The notes below the pieces were generated by a model, which was not told the origin of the DNA, did not search any database, and saw only the letters and a list, made by a program, of their open reading frames with translations. This document shows, one piece after another, positions 31,605 to 39,181 of a stretch of 64,000 bases of DNA. Position 1 is the stretch's first letter; each line of letters begins with the position of its first letter. The DNA lies in NCBI RefSeq assembly GCF_036227485.1, contig NZ_CP109479.1, forward strand, positions 1,860,001 to 1,924,000, read 5' to 3'. The translations under genes and the position numbers were made by a program. Source of the DNA: Streptomyces sp. NBC_01451. Lineage in GTDB: Bacteria; Actinomycetota; Actinomycetes; Streptomycetales; Streptomycetaceae.

Positions 31605-32543
31605 ATGACCAGCGAGACCAGTGAAGCCGCCAGTTCCTCCGCCGCCGCCTCCTTCTCCGCCGCCCTGTCCTCGGGTGCGCCCCTCGTCCTCGACGGTGGC
31701 ATGTCCAACCAGCTGGGGTCCGCCGGGCACGATCTGAGCGACGAGCTGTGGTCGGCGCGGCTGCTGGTCGAGCAGCCCGAGGCGATCGTCGACGCGCACC
31801 TCGCCTACTACGAGGCGGGCGCGGACGTCGCGATCACCTCCAGTTACCAGGCCACCTTCGAGGGCTTCGCCAAGCGGGGCATCGGCCGCGAACGCGCCGC
31901 AGAGCTGCTCGCGCTGAGCGTGGAACTGGCCCGCGAGGCCGCCCGCCGGGCGAAGACGGAGCGGCCGTTGTGGGTGGCGGCGTCCGTCGGACCGTACGGG
32001 GCGATGCTCGCGGACGGGTCCGAGTACCGGGGGCGGTACGGGCTGAGCGTGGCGGAGCTGGAGCGTTTCCACCGGCCTCGGGTGGAGGTGCTGGCCGCCG
32101 CCGGACCCGACGTCCTGGCTCTGGAGACGGTCCCCGACCTCGACGAGGCCGACGCCCTGCTGCGCGCGGTGCGCGGGCTCGGGGTGCCGGTCTGGCTGTC
32201 GTACAGCGTGGCCGGGGAGCGGACGCGGGCCGGGCAGCCGCTGACGGAGGCGTTCGCGCTGGCCGCCGAGGCGGACGAGGTCGTCGCGGTCGGCGTCAAC
32301 TGCTGTGTACCCGAGGACGTGGACGGCGCCGTGGAGCTGGCGGCCCGGGTGTCCGGCAAGCCGGTCGTGGTCTATCCGAACAGCGGCGAGGTCTGGGACG
32401 CCGACGCCCGTGCCTGGACCGGCAGTTCGACCTTCGCCGCCGGCCAGGTGACGGGCTGGCGGGACTCGGGGGCGCGGTTGGTCGGCGGATGCTGCCGGGT
32501 GGGGCCGCAGGCGATCACGTCGATCGCCGACACGTTGCGCTGA
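31605..32543 (+). CDS. mmuM: Homocysteine S-methyltransferase
   Basis: 312 aa from ATG 31605. It transfers a methyl group, usually from S-methylmethionine, to homocysteine to give methionine. The barrel starts PLVLDGGMSNQLG and the zinc ligands are visible: C233 in GVNCC, and C296/C297 in GGCCRVGP. No cobalamin or folate domain is present, which separates it from MetH. Divergent from an amino-acid permease that may import its methyl donor. Length is normal for the family. Confidence 0.92.
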   Translation: MTSETSEAASSSAAASFSAALSSGAPLVLDGGMSNQLGSAGHDLSDELWSARLLVEQPEAIVDAHLAYYEAGADVAITSSYQATFEGFAKRGIGRERAAELLALSVELAREAARRAKTERPLWVAASVGPYGAMLADGSEYRGRYGLSVAELERFHRPRVEVLAAAGPDVLALETVPDLDEADALLRAVRGLGVPVWLSYSVAGERTRAGQPLTEAFALAAEADEVVAVGVNCCVPEDVDGAVELAARVSGKPVVVYPNSGEVWDADARAWTGSSTFAAGQVTGWRDSGARLVGGCCRVGPQAITSIADTLR

Positions 32544-32709
32544 CGGGGTACGCGACGCACCTCCCGTAGAAATCATTTTGTATCCGGCACGCGATGCGCG
32601 ATGTGGCGTCGCGGCGGTGACGCGGAAGGGCGCACCGCCGCCATGGCACTGATACAGCCGGTCACAGGCCCGGACGTCCGCGTCCGCGACCCCCGCCCGG
32701 TGGCGGCGA

Positions 32710-34383
32710 TCAGCGTCGGGGAACACCGCCGGGGCGGCGCAGCCGTCGTACGACGGACAGCGGTTCGGCACCCCGGAGGGGCGACCGGGGCCGAGTGGCC
32801 GCCCCGGGTCCGGGCTCCGGAGCCGCCAGGGGGGTGGCGGCCCGGTCGGCGGCCCACAGGGCCAGTTCGCGGTCGCGCGGGCCTTCCACGGTGTGCGGGT
32901 CGCCGTCGCCGAAGACGCGCACCGGGTGCGAGGCGTCCCAGGGCCGCCAGCCCGGGTCACCGTCGACGGCGAAGCGCACCCACGCGGTGTGCATGGCCTC
33001 GGCGAGTTCCTCCGGGGCGCCCTGGCCCGCCAGCTTGGCCGACTCGGGGGCCTGGTGGGTGTCGAACACGAATCCCAGTTCGAGGGCGTGGCAGGCGCCC
33101 AGACCTGGCCGGCCGGACGGCCACGCGAACTCGTACACATACGCCCTGCCGCCCGCTCCCCGGGCGTCCGCGAGGCGGTGCAGCGGTACCCGGAGCAGGT
33201 GGTCGGTGACCAGCTGGCCGACGAGGTCGGCCGTGCCGGCGTCGGGGTGCAGGGTGCGGTAGCCGCGCGGGACCTCGGGGCCGCAGTGGCAGCGGGCCAT
33301 CGCGCCGGCCAGGGCGACCGCGCCGAGCCGGTCGACACGTTCCAGGAGCCCGCCGGGCACCAGCCACAGCCGGTACTCGTCCCGGGTCCAGCCCAGGAGC
33401 AGGTCCACGTCGGCGGCGGCTCCGTCGGTCAGGGCGTCCAGGGGGTCGCGGGGTACGAGGTCCCCGTCGACGACGATGCCGAAGGCGGGCCCGCCCAGCA
33501 CCGGGCTGCTCAGCCGCCCCACCTCGCCCTGGACGCGCAGCAGCAGTTCCCGGTCGACGGCGGCGAAGGCCGCGGCGGTCGCGGGGATCTTCAGCCGGGT
33601 CGCCATCCGGCGCACCATCCGCCGTACCTTGTCGCGGTCGCTCACCTCGGGCGGCCCGCTCTGCAGCACCGCCCGCCGGAAGAGCCCCCGGGCCCGTGGG
33701 GAGGCGAGCAGGGCGCCGACGCTGATCGCGCCGGCCGACTGACCGAAGACGGTGACGCGGTCGGGGTCGCCGCCGAAGGCCGCGATCGACGCCTGTACCC
33801 ACTCCAGCGCGGCGAGCTGGTCGCGCAGGCCGGGGTTCGGGGGTGCGTCCGGGAAGAGGCCGTAACCCTCCACGCCCAGGCGGTAGTTGACCGAGACGAG
33901 AACCACGCCGTCACGGGCGAAGGCCCGGCCGTCGTAGACGGGCACGGCCGAGGAGCCCCGGGTCAGGGCACCGCCGTGGATCCACACCATGACCGGGAGC
34001 CGGGCACCGTGGCCGGGCTCGGGTGTCCAGACGTTGAGGTTGAGGCAGTCGTCGCCGGGCACCACCGGGTCCGAGAGCAGCCTGGCGAAGGCCTCGGAGT
34101 ACGGCGGTTTCGGCGCGGTGGGGCCGAACCCGCCCGCGTCGCGCACCCCGTCCCAGGGGGTGGGGGGCTCGGGCGGCCGGAACCGGCGGGGGCCGAAGGG
34201 CGGTGCGGCGTACGGGATGCCGCGGAACACGGCGATCCTGTGGCCGTCGTGTCCTGCGCGTCCGTCGTGCGCGTCACGCCCGTCGCGTCCTGCGCGTCCC
34301 CTGTGCCCTTCGCAGCCCTCGTACCGGCCACGGACATCCCCGTAGGGCGTCCGCACGACGGGCCGCGTCGACTCGTCCGTCAT
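32710..34383 (-). CDS. Type B carboxylesterase
   Basis: 557 aa from ATG 34381-34383. Carboxylesterase/lipase family: FRGIPYAAPPFGPRRFRPP, EDCLN-like DDCLNLNVWTP, oxyanion IHGGAL, VSVNYRLG, nucleophile elbow VFGQSAGAISVG, acidic residue around LLGWTRDEYRL, and catalytic His in GACHALELGFVFD. No signal peptide. An unusual Gly/Arg/Asp/His-rich insert (about residues 22-48, GHRGRAGRDGRDAHDGRAGH) is encoded by short degenerate repeats near 34240-34320. Substrate unknown. No operon partner. Confidence 0.88.
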   Translation of the reverse strand: MTDESTRPVVRTPYGDVRGRYEGCEGHRGRAGRDGRDAHDGRAGHDGHRIAVFRGIPYAAPPFGPRRFRPPEPPTPWDGVRDAGGFGPTAPKPPYSEAFARLLSDPVVPGDDCLNLNVWTPEPGHGARLPVMVWIHGGALTRGSSAVPVYDGRAFARDGVVLVSVNYRLGVEGYGLFPDAPPNPGLRDQLAALEWVQASIAAFGGDPDRVTVFGQSAGAISVGALLASPRARGLFRRAVLQSGPPEVSDRDKVRRMVRRMATRLKIPATAAAFAAVDRELLLRVQGEVGRLSSPVLGGPAFGIVVDGDLVPRDPLDALTDGAAADVDLLLGWTRDEYRLWLVPGGLLERVDRLGAVALAGAMARCHCGPEVPRGYRTLHPDAGTADLVGQLVTDHLLRVPLHRLADARGAGGRAYVYEFAWPSGRPGLGACHALELGFVFDTHQAPESAKLAGQGAPEELAEAMHTAWVRFAVDGDPGWRPWDASHPVRVFGDGDPHTVEGPRDRELALWAADRAATPLAAPEPGPGAATRPRSPLRGAEPLSVVRRLRRPGGVPRR

Positions 34384-34667
34384 CTGCCCACCAGCTCCCT
34401 CGCCGCCGCTCGTGAACCGTTCAGATCAGAGCACCACATGACCTGCCGGTATTCCCGCGGGGGGAGCCATTCGGTGGGTGTGCCGGTGACAGCCCGCCTG
34501 GTCCAGGGTCACGGTGCGGGAGCGGTCCCTGTCGCAGCCGAACCGCACCGGACCGACGTTGTTCGCTCGGCGCCCTCCGCCGGGCGCGCAACCGGGGGGG
34601 GAGCGGGCGCCACAGCGGGGACTCCGACGTGTCCGATTCCTTCAAGACCGGCCATGGACGCCCCGCC

Positions 34668-34673
34668 TAACCT
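34668..34673 (+). promoter_or_regulatory. -10 box of leaderless promoter (VOC gene)
   Basis: TAACCT, 6 nt, then ATG 34680. No ribosome-binding site. Confidence 0.5.
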
Positions 34674-34679
34674 GGCCGT

Positions 34680-35129
34680 ATGACTTCACAACCCACCTCA
34701 CAGCCGACCCCCCGCCCCACGCCCCGGTTCGACGCCATCGGTGTCGTCGCCGCCGACCTCGCCGCCTCCGTCGCGTTCTACCGCCGGCTGGGTCTCGACT
34801 TCCCCGAGGGGGCCGAGCAGCAGCCGCACGTCGAGGCGGAACTGCCTGGCGGGATGCGGCTGTTGATCGACACCGAGGAGACCGTCCGGTCCTTCCACCC
34901 CGGGTGGCGGCCCCCCAGCGGCGGCGGCCGGATCGGACTGGCCGTGCTGTGCGGCTCGGCCGCCGAAGTCGACTCCCTCTACGAGGAGTTGGTGGACGCG
35001 GGGTATCGGAGCGAGCTGAAGCCGTGGGACGCCGTGTGGGGGCAGCGGTACGCGTCCGTGCTCGACCCTGACGGCAACGGGGTCGACCTGTTCGCACCGC
35101 TGGGCTCAGCCTCCTCCTCCCCCGAGTAG
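34680..35129 (+). CDS. VOC (glyoxalase/bleomycin-resistance) family protein
   Basis: 149 aa from ATG 34680. A beta-alpha-beta-beta-beta VOC fold: FDAIGVVAADLAASVAFYRRLGLDFPEG, AELPGGMRLLIDTEETVRSF, and the C-terminal half YEELVDAGYRSELKPWDAVWGQRYASVLDPDGNGVDLF. Members bind metals and act as dioxygenases, isomerases or drug-binding proteins; the function here is unknown. It converges on the AraC-type gene with a 24-bp overlap of the 3' ends, a pairing that suggests linked control. Confidence 0.88.
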   Translation: MTSQPTSQPTPRPTPRFDAIGVVAADLAASVAFYRRLGLDFPEGAEQQPHVEAELPGGMRLLIDTEETVRSFHPGWRPPSGGGRIGLAVLCGSAAEVDSLYEELVDAGYRSELKPWDAVWGQRYASVLDPDGNGVDLFAPLGSASSSPE

Positions 35130-35801
35130 TCTCCCGAGCGGCATCCCCGCCAACTCCCTTACATCACGGGCGAAGTGGGCCTGGTCGGCGTACCCCGCGC
35201 GGGTGGCCGTCTCCGCGGAGGGCATCCCCTTCCGGGCCAGGGCGAGGGCGCGCTGGAGGCGGAGGATACGGGCCAGCGTCTTGGGGCCGTAGCCGAAGGC
35301 GGTCAGGGAGCGGCGGTGCAACTGGCGGACGCTCAGGCCCAGTTCGTCGGCCGTGCGGGCGACCGGGCGGCCCGCCTGAAGGGCCGTGACCAGGCCGCCA
35401 AGCAGAGGATCCGGCGGGTCCGCGCGCGCCGCCCGTTCCAGTGCCACCTCTTCGAGCGCCGCCGCCGGATCGGCCGCCGCGTCGAAGCGTGCCCCGAGGC
35501 GTCGCACCTCGGCCGCTCCCCACAGGTCGGCCAAGTCGACGCGCCGGTCCCGGAGTTCGTACGCGGGCACGCCCAGCAGGGCCGGCGCCGTGCCCGGGTG
35601 GAAGCGGACGCCCGCCCAGTGCGCGGGGGCTCCCTCCGGGACGTACGAGCGGGTGTCGGGTCCCGCGACCAGCAGCCGGCCCTCGCTCCACAGCAGGTCC
35701 ATGCAGCCGTCGGGCAGGACGGGGCGCGCGTCGCCGAACCCGGCCGGGGTGTTCGTCCACACCGTCGCGCCCGTCAGCCGGGAGACCCGTTCCTCGTACA
35801 C
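35106..35801 (-). CDS. AraC-family transcriptional regulator (DUF6597-type N-domain)
   Basis: 231 aa from GTG 35799-35801 (MYEERVSRLTGATVW), chosen because a TAGCGT box lies 7 nt upstream. A GTG at 35837 would add 12 residues. The N-terminal domain (VLPDGCMDLLWSEGRLLVAGPDT, GVRFHPGTAPALLGVP) is the ligand-binding part common to many Streptomyces AraC proteins. The C-terminal two-helix-turn-helix domain reads DELGLSVRQLHRRSLTAFGYGPKTLARILRLQRAL and YADQAHFARDVRELAGMPLG. The likely target is the overlapping VOC gene or itself; the ligand is unknown. Confidence 0.88.
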   Translation of the reverse strand: MYEERVSRLTGATVWTNTPAGFGDARPVLPDGCMDLLWSEGRLLVAGPDTRSYVPEGAPAHWAGVRFHPGTAPALLGVPAYELRDRRVDLADLWGAAEVRRLGARFDAAADPAAALEEVALERAARADPPDPLLGGLVTALQAGRPVARTADELGLSVRQLHRRSLTAFGYGPKTLARILRLQRALALARKGMPSAETATRAGYADQAHFARDVRELAGMPLGRLLGGGGG

Positions 35802-35808
35802 GTACGAC

Positions 35809-35814
35809 ACGCTA
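35809..35814 (-). promoter_or_regulatory. -10 box of leaderless promoter (AraC gene)
   Basis: Minus-strand TAGCGT, 7 nt, then GTG 35801. It decides the start chosen for the gene. Confidence 0.45.
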
Positions 35815-36057
35815 CGCCGCCCGGCGCCGACGTCCACCGGATCCGTACCCGGGTCCCGGTGCGCCCGGTGCGCCCGCGGTCTGGTCCCCCACGCCCGTTC
35901 GAAGTCGCTGGACAGGGCGAACGCGCCGCCGTGTCGGACCCGGCGGCCGATCGCGGCGAGGGTGGGGTCCGTGGCGTATCCCGTACGGGAGAGCGCGGCG
36001 GCCGGGGTGCGGAAGGCGTGCGGCCGGAGCAGGCAGCGGGCGGCAGCCCGCTACCCG

Positions 36058-37209
36058 TCACTTCTCGGGGGGTGGGCCCTCTCCCGTCTTGGGTGTGCTC
36101 TTCACGTGGGCCCGCAGCCGGGACGTCACGTCCTCCGGGGGCAGGAAGCGCGACCAGCGTTCCGGGAACTCGGAGGGCATGTCGCAGTCGTCGGGGTCGT
36201 CGGGCTCGTAGGCCTGGACGACGGTCATCCGGGCGACGTACTCGGCGGCCTCCTCCTTGCGAATCCGTTCGTTGGCGGCTCGTGCCGCCGCGGTGGCGGC
36301 GGCCGGCCAGACGCGGTCGATCGCCGCGTTGACGGCGGCCCCGACGAGCACCGCGAACGCGGACACCCCGACCCACAGGAGGACGGCGACGGCCGCGGCG
36401 AGCGATCCGTAGATCGTGGCGCCCTCGATCGTCTTGGTCAGGTAGATCCGCAGCAGGAAGCTGCCGAGCACCCACATCGCGAGGGCCATCAGCGCGCCCG
36501 GGACGTCCTCGATCCACGGCGAGCGCACCGGGACCGACACATGGAACAGCGTCGTCAGGAAGGCGATGGACAACAGGATCACGACGGGCCAGTACAGAAC
36601 CTGTACGAGGGTCTCCGACCACGGCAGGACGTTGAGCACGGCGTCCGGTCCGGCCACCATCAGCGGCAGCGCGACCGAGCCGATCAGCAGCGCCACGACG
36701 AACAGCACGAAGGCGACGAGCCTGGTCTTGACGATGCCGCGGACGCCGTCGAGGCCGTACATCACGGTGATGGTGTCGATGAAGACGTTCACCGCGCGCG
36801 AGCCGGACCAGAGGGCGAACAGGAACCCTATGGAGATGACGTCGGGCCGGCCGCCCTTCATCACGTCGTTCAGGATCGGCCGGGCGATCTCGGCGACACC
36901 CTTGTCGGACAGGACCGTGCGGGACGCCTCCAGGAGGTTGGTCTCCAGGCTGGTGATGGTGTCGGTGCCGGTCCAGTCGTCGACGTAGCCGAGCAGCCCG
37001 ATCAGGCTCAGCAGCAGCGGCGGCACGGAGAGCAGCGTGAAGAAGGCCGCCTCCGCCGCCAGACCCAGGATCCGGTACTCGATGCACGAGTTGACGGTGT
37101 CCTTGAGCAACAGCCATGCGGTCCTGCGCTTGGAGACGTTCCGGTAGAGGACGCGCGCGCGGTGGAGTCGGCCGCTGGGGCTCTCGGGAGGTTCACTTGC
37201 TGCCTGCAC
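36058..37209 (-). CDS. YihY/BrkB-family membrane protein
   Basis: 383 aa from GTG 37207-37209. Six membrane spans in the arrangement of the YihY/virulence factor BrkB family: CIEYRILGLAAEAAFFTLLSVPPLLLSLIG (with the AxAFF core), VISIGFLFALWSGSRAVNVFIDTI, LLWVGVSAFAVLVGAAVNAAID. The last 90 residues are cytosolic, charged and variable. Once annotated as RNase BN, the family has no proven enzymatic role; transport or envelope functions are proposed. Probably leaderless. Confidence 0.88.
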   Translation of the reverse strand: MQAASEPPESPSGRLHRARVLYRNVSKRRTAWLLLKDTVNSCIEYRILGLAAEAAFFTLLSVPPLLLSLIGLLGYVDDWTGTDTITSLETNLLEASRTVLSDKGVAEIARPILNDVMKGGRPDVISIGFLFALWSGSRAVNVFIDTITVMYGLDGVRGIVKTRLVAFVLFVVALLIGSVALPLMVAGPDAVLNVLPWSETLVQVLYWPVVILLSIAFLTTLFHVSVPVRSPWIEDVPGALMALAMWVLGSFLLRIYLTKTIEGATIYGSLAAAVAVLLWVGVSAFAVLVGAAVNAAIDRVWPAAATAAARAANERIRKEEAAEYVARMTVVQAYEPDDPDDCDMPSEFPERWSRFLPPEDVTSRLRAHVKSTPKTGEGPPPEK

Positions 37210-37215
37210 GCCCTA

Positions 37216-37221
37216 ACGGTA
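37216..37221 (-). promoter_or_regulatory. -10 box of leaderless promoter (YihY gene)
   Basis: Minus-strand TACCGT, 6 nt, then GTG 37209. No ribosome-binding site is seen. Confidence 0.5.
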
Positions 37222-37363
37222 TCGGGCGGGCGCCACCCCTCTCACCCTCCGGTGCCCCGGTCACGGCGCAGCGCCCGTACGCCGCTCCTTTCCCTCCGTT
37301 CCCGTGACGCGGCAGAAAACGAAGAGAAACCCAGTGGAAACCAGGCGGAACGATACGGCAGAT

Positions 37364-37379
37364 AAATCGAATACGATTT
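37364..37379. promoter_or_regulatory. Inverted repeat AAATCGAATACGATTT
   Basis: Perfect 6-bp arms around AATA, in the long AT-richer gap before the diaminopropionate cluster and 155 bp upstream of the YihY gene. Possible regulator site. Confidence 0.35.
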
Positions 37380-37872
37380 CTGTCATGCACTTGGCGGCCA
37401 TATTCGAGCGCCCTCAACCGGAATACCGCCGGGCAATTACACCTGTCCCGCGGAAAGCTTCCTGGTGAGACGGGCGAACAGGCGGTCGCCAACTGTACGA
37501 AAAGTCGTGACTCTGTAACAGGAAAGCGACATTACGCCGGGCCACCTTGACCCGTTCATAACCGGGTCGAAACAATTCGGATTGCATTCGCCGAGACACG
37601 CCCGACCAAGGACGCGCGAATCGAGGCGACACGGGGGCATCCGGGCTCCGACCAAGCCCGATCGAGCCGCGTTGTCTGCGATCCGCACGAAAACGTGCTG
37701 GTCCACGCCGTGCCGCACGCCGCGCTCATCGACAATTTCCGCTCTTACGTCTCATACCTCATTTCGTCCCGTACGCCATTCCCATATCGCGTCAACTGTC
37801 ACTTCCGTCCACAGCTGCACCGCGGACGCACAGCGGACGCGAAATCCATCGTGCCAATTTACGGAGCGACCC

Positions 37873-39171
37873 ATGCCTTTAACGACACCGCGCATCGCCG
37901 GTGTGGACGTGGTCCGTGGACTCGCGCTGCTCGGTATGTTCTCCGTGCATGTATTCGGAGCGTTCGAGCCTGACAATTCACCGACGGTGGCCTGGCAGTT
38001 GGCGGGCGGCCGGTCCTCGGCGACCTTCGCGCTGGTGGCCGGAGTCGGCCTCGCCTTCACCACCGGGGGCCGCACTCCCCGGGTCGGCCGCGGCTCGCTC
38101 GCCGCGGTCACCGCCCGGGCGCTCTCCGTCGGTCTCATCGGGCTGCTGCTGGGCTACGCCGCCAACGCGGGCGGCCTCGAAGTCGACGTCATCCTCGCCT
38201 TCTACGCCCTGCTGTTCCTGCTCGCCCTGCCCCTGCTGACCCTGCGGGCACGGACGTTGGCCTGCGTCGCCCTCGCTCTGGGCGTGGTCGCGCCGTTCCT
38301 CGTCCACCTGCTCAGGGGGGTGCTGCCCGAACCCGCCTTCGAGGGTGATCCGACGCTCCAGGACGTCGTCACCGACCCGGCCGGTCTCCTCTGCGCCCTT
38401 CTCGTCCACGGCTCCTATCCGGTCCTGGCGTGGATGGCGTACCTCTGCGCGGGGCTCGCCATCGGGCGCCTCGACCTCTTCGACCGGCGCACCGCGACCC
38501 GGCTGCTGACCGGCGGGCTGACGCTCGCCGCCGCCTCCTGGCTGGCCTGCTCGTGGTGGCTCTTCCGCTGGGGCGGTCTGGAGCGGCTGCGGCAGGCCGA
38601 GTTCCCCGACGCAACCGGGCCGCACGCCCGCGACGAGGTCCTGTGGGACAGCCCGGACGGCGCGACCTGGTGGTCGATGATCTCCCGCGCCCCGCACTCC
38701 ACCTCGCCGTTCGACCTGCTGCACACCCTCGGCGCGTCCATCGCCCTGCTCGCCGCGGTCCTGCTGCTGAGCCGGCTCACCGCGGTGCGGCGTGCGCTGC
38801 TCCCGCTGGCGGCTGCCGGAAGCATGCCGCTGACGCTCTACACCGCCCATGTCCTGTTCCTCGCCACCGGAGCGCTGAACGGCTCCCCCGACCTCCAGTA
38901 CGCCGTACTGGTCGCGGGCTCGCTGCTCTTCGCGGTCGGCTGGCGACTCGCCAGGGGCCGGGGCCCCCTGGAGTCCCTGGTCGCGGAGGCGGCCCGGCTC
39001 GCCAGGGAGTGGGAACGGGGACTGGGTCGGGGACGGGCGCAGGGGAGCCCGCCCGGGGCACCGGTCCGCGGACCCGAACCGACCGAACCGACCGAACCGA
39101 CCGAACCGACCGAACCAGCCGAACCAGCCGAACCGACCGAACTGATCGAAAGCCAGGACCAGCACCGCTGA
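37873..39171 (+). CDS. Membrane acyltransferase (HGSNAT/DUF418-like)
   Basis: 432 aa from ATG 37873 (CGGAG 7 nt upstream). It starts PRIAGVDVVRGLALLGMFSVHVFG, the signature of heparan-glucosaminide N-acetyltransferase-like/DUF418 membrane proteins, with about ten spans to residue 365. HTLGASIALLAAVLLL and GSMPLTLYTAHVLFLATG are conserved late helices. Such proteins carry acetyl groups across the membrane to amines or sugars. The C-terminus is a tandem (TEP)n/(AEP)n tail. Codon 3 is TTA (37879-37881), the rare leucine codon read by the bldA tRNA. The next gene starts 10 bp after its stop, so it probably heads the NRPS-like operon. Acylation of the product is my inference. Confidence 0.8.
   Translation: MPLTTPRIAGVDVVRGLALLGMFSVHVFGAFEPDNSPTVAWQLAGGRSSATFALVAGVGLAFTTGGRTPRVGRGSLAAVTARALSVGLIGLLLGYAANAGGLEVDVILAFYALLFLLALPLLTLRARTLACVALALGVVAPFLVHLLRGVLPEPAFEGDPTLQDVVTDPAGLLCALLVHGSYPVLAWMAYLCAGLAIGRLDLFDRRTATRLLTGGLTLAAASWLACSWWLFRWGGLERLRQAEFPDATGPHARDEVLWDSPDGATWWSMISRAPHSTSPFDLLHTLGASIALLAAVLLLSRLTAVRRALLPLAAAGSMPLTLYTAHVLFLATGALNGSPDLQYAVLVAGSLLFAVGWRLARGRGPLESLVAEAARLAREWERGLGRGRAQGSPPGAPVRGPEPTEPTEPTEPTEPAEPAEPTELIESQDQHR
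39076..39147 (+). repeat. Tandem 9-bp repeat, GAACCGACC unit
   Basis: Eight consecutive 9-bp units (four exact, then two GAACCAGCC, one exact and one degenerate). They encode the repetitive C-terminus of the acyltransferase. Confidence 0.9.
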
Positions 39172-39181
39172 GGAGCTCATC

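Larger units (their letters stand above)
37210..37872. other. 660-bp AT-richer non-coding region upstream of the NRPS-like cluster
   Basis: Clearly lower in GC than the flanks. It contains AAATCG-AATA-CGATTT (37364-37379), GACCCG/CGGGTC arms near 37548-37568, and many A/T-rich patches toward the cluster. No credible coding frame, tRNA or terminator found. Likely the control region of the cluster starting at 37873. Confidence 0.6.

Noticed and set aside
30039..33338. A minus-strand open frame of 1099 codons spanning the permease, the mmuM antisense and the carboxylesterase 3' end
   Set aside because: Only the first-called part to 31451 has permease sequence. The upstream extension is low-complexity shadow coding opposite mmuM, and a good start with normal family length exists at 31451.
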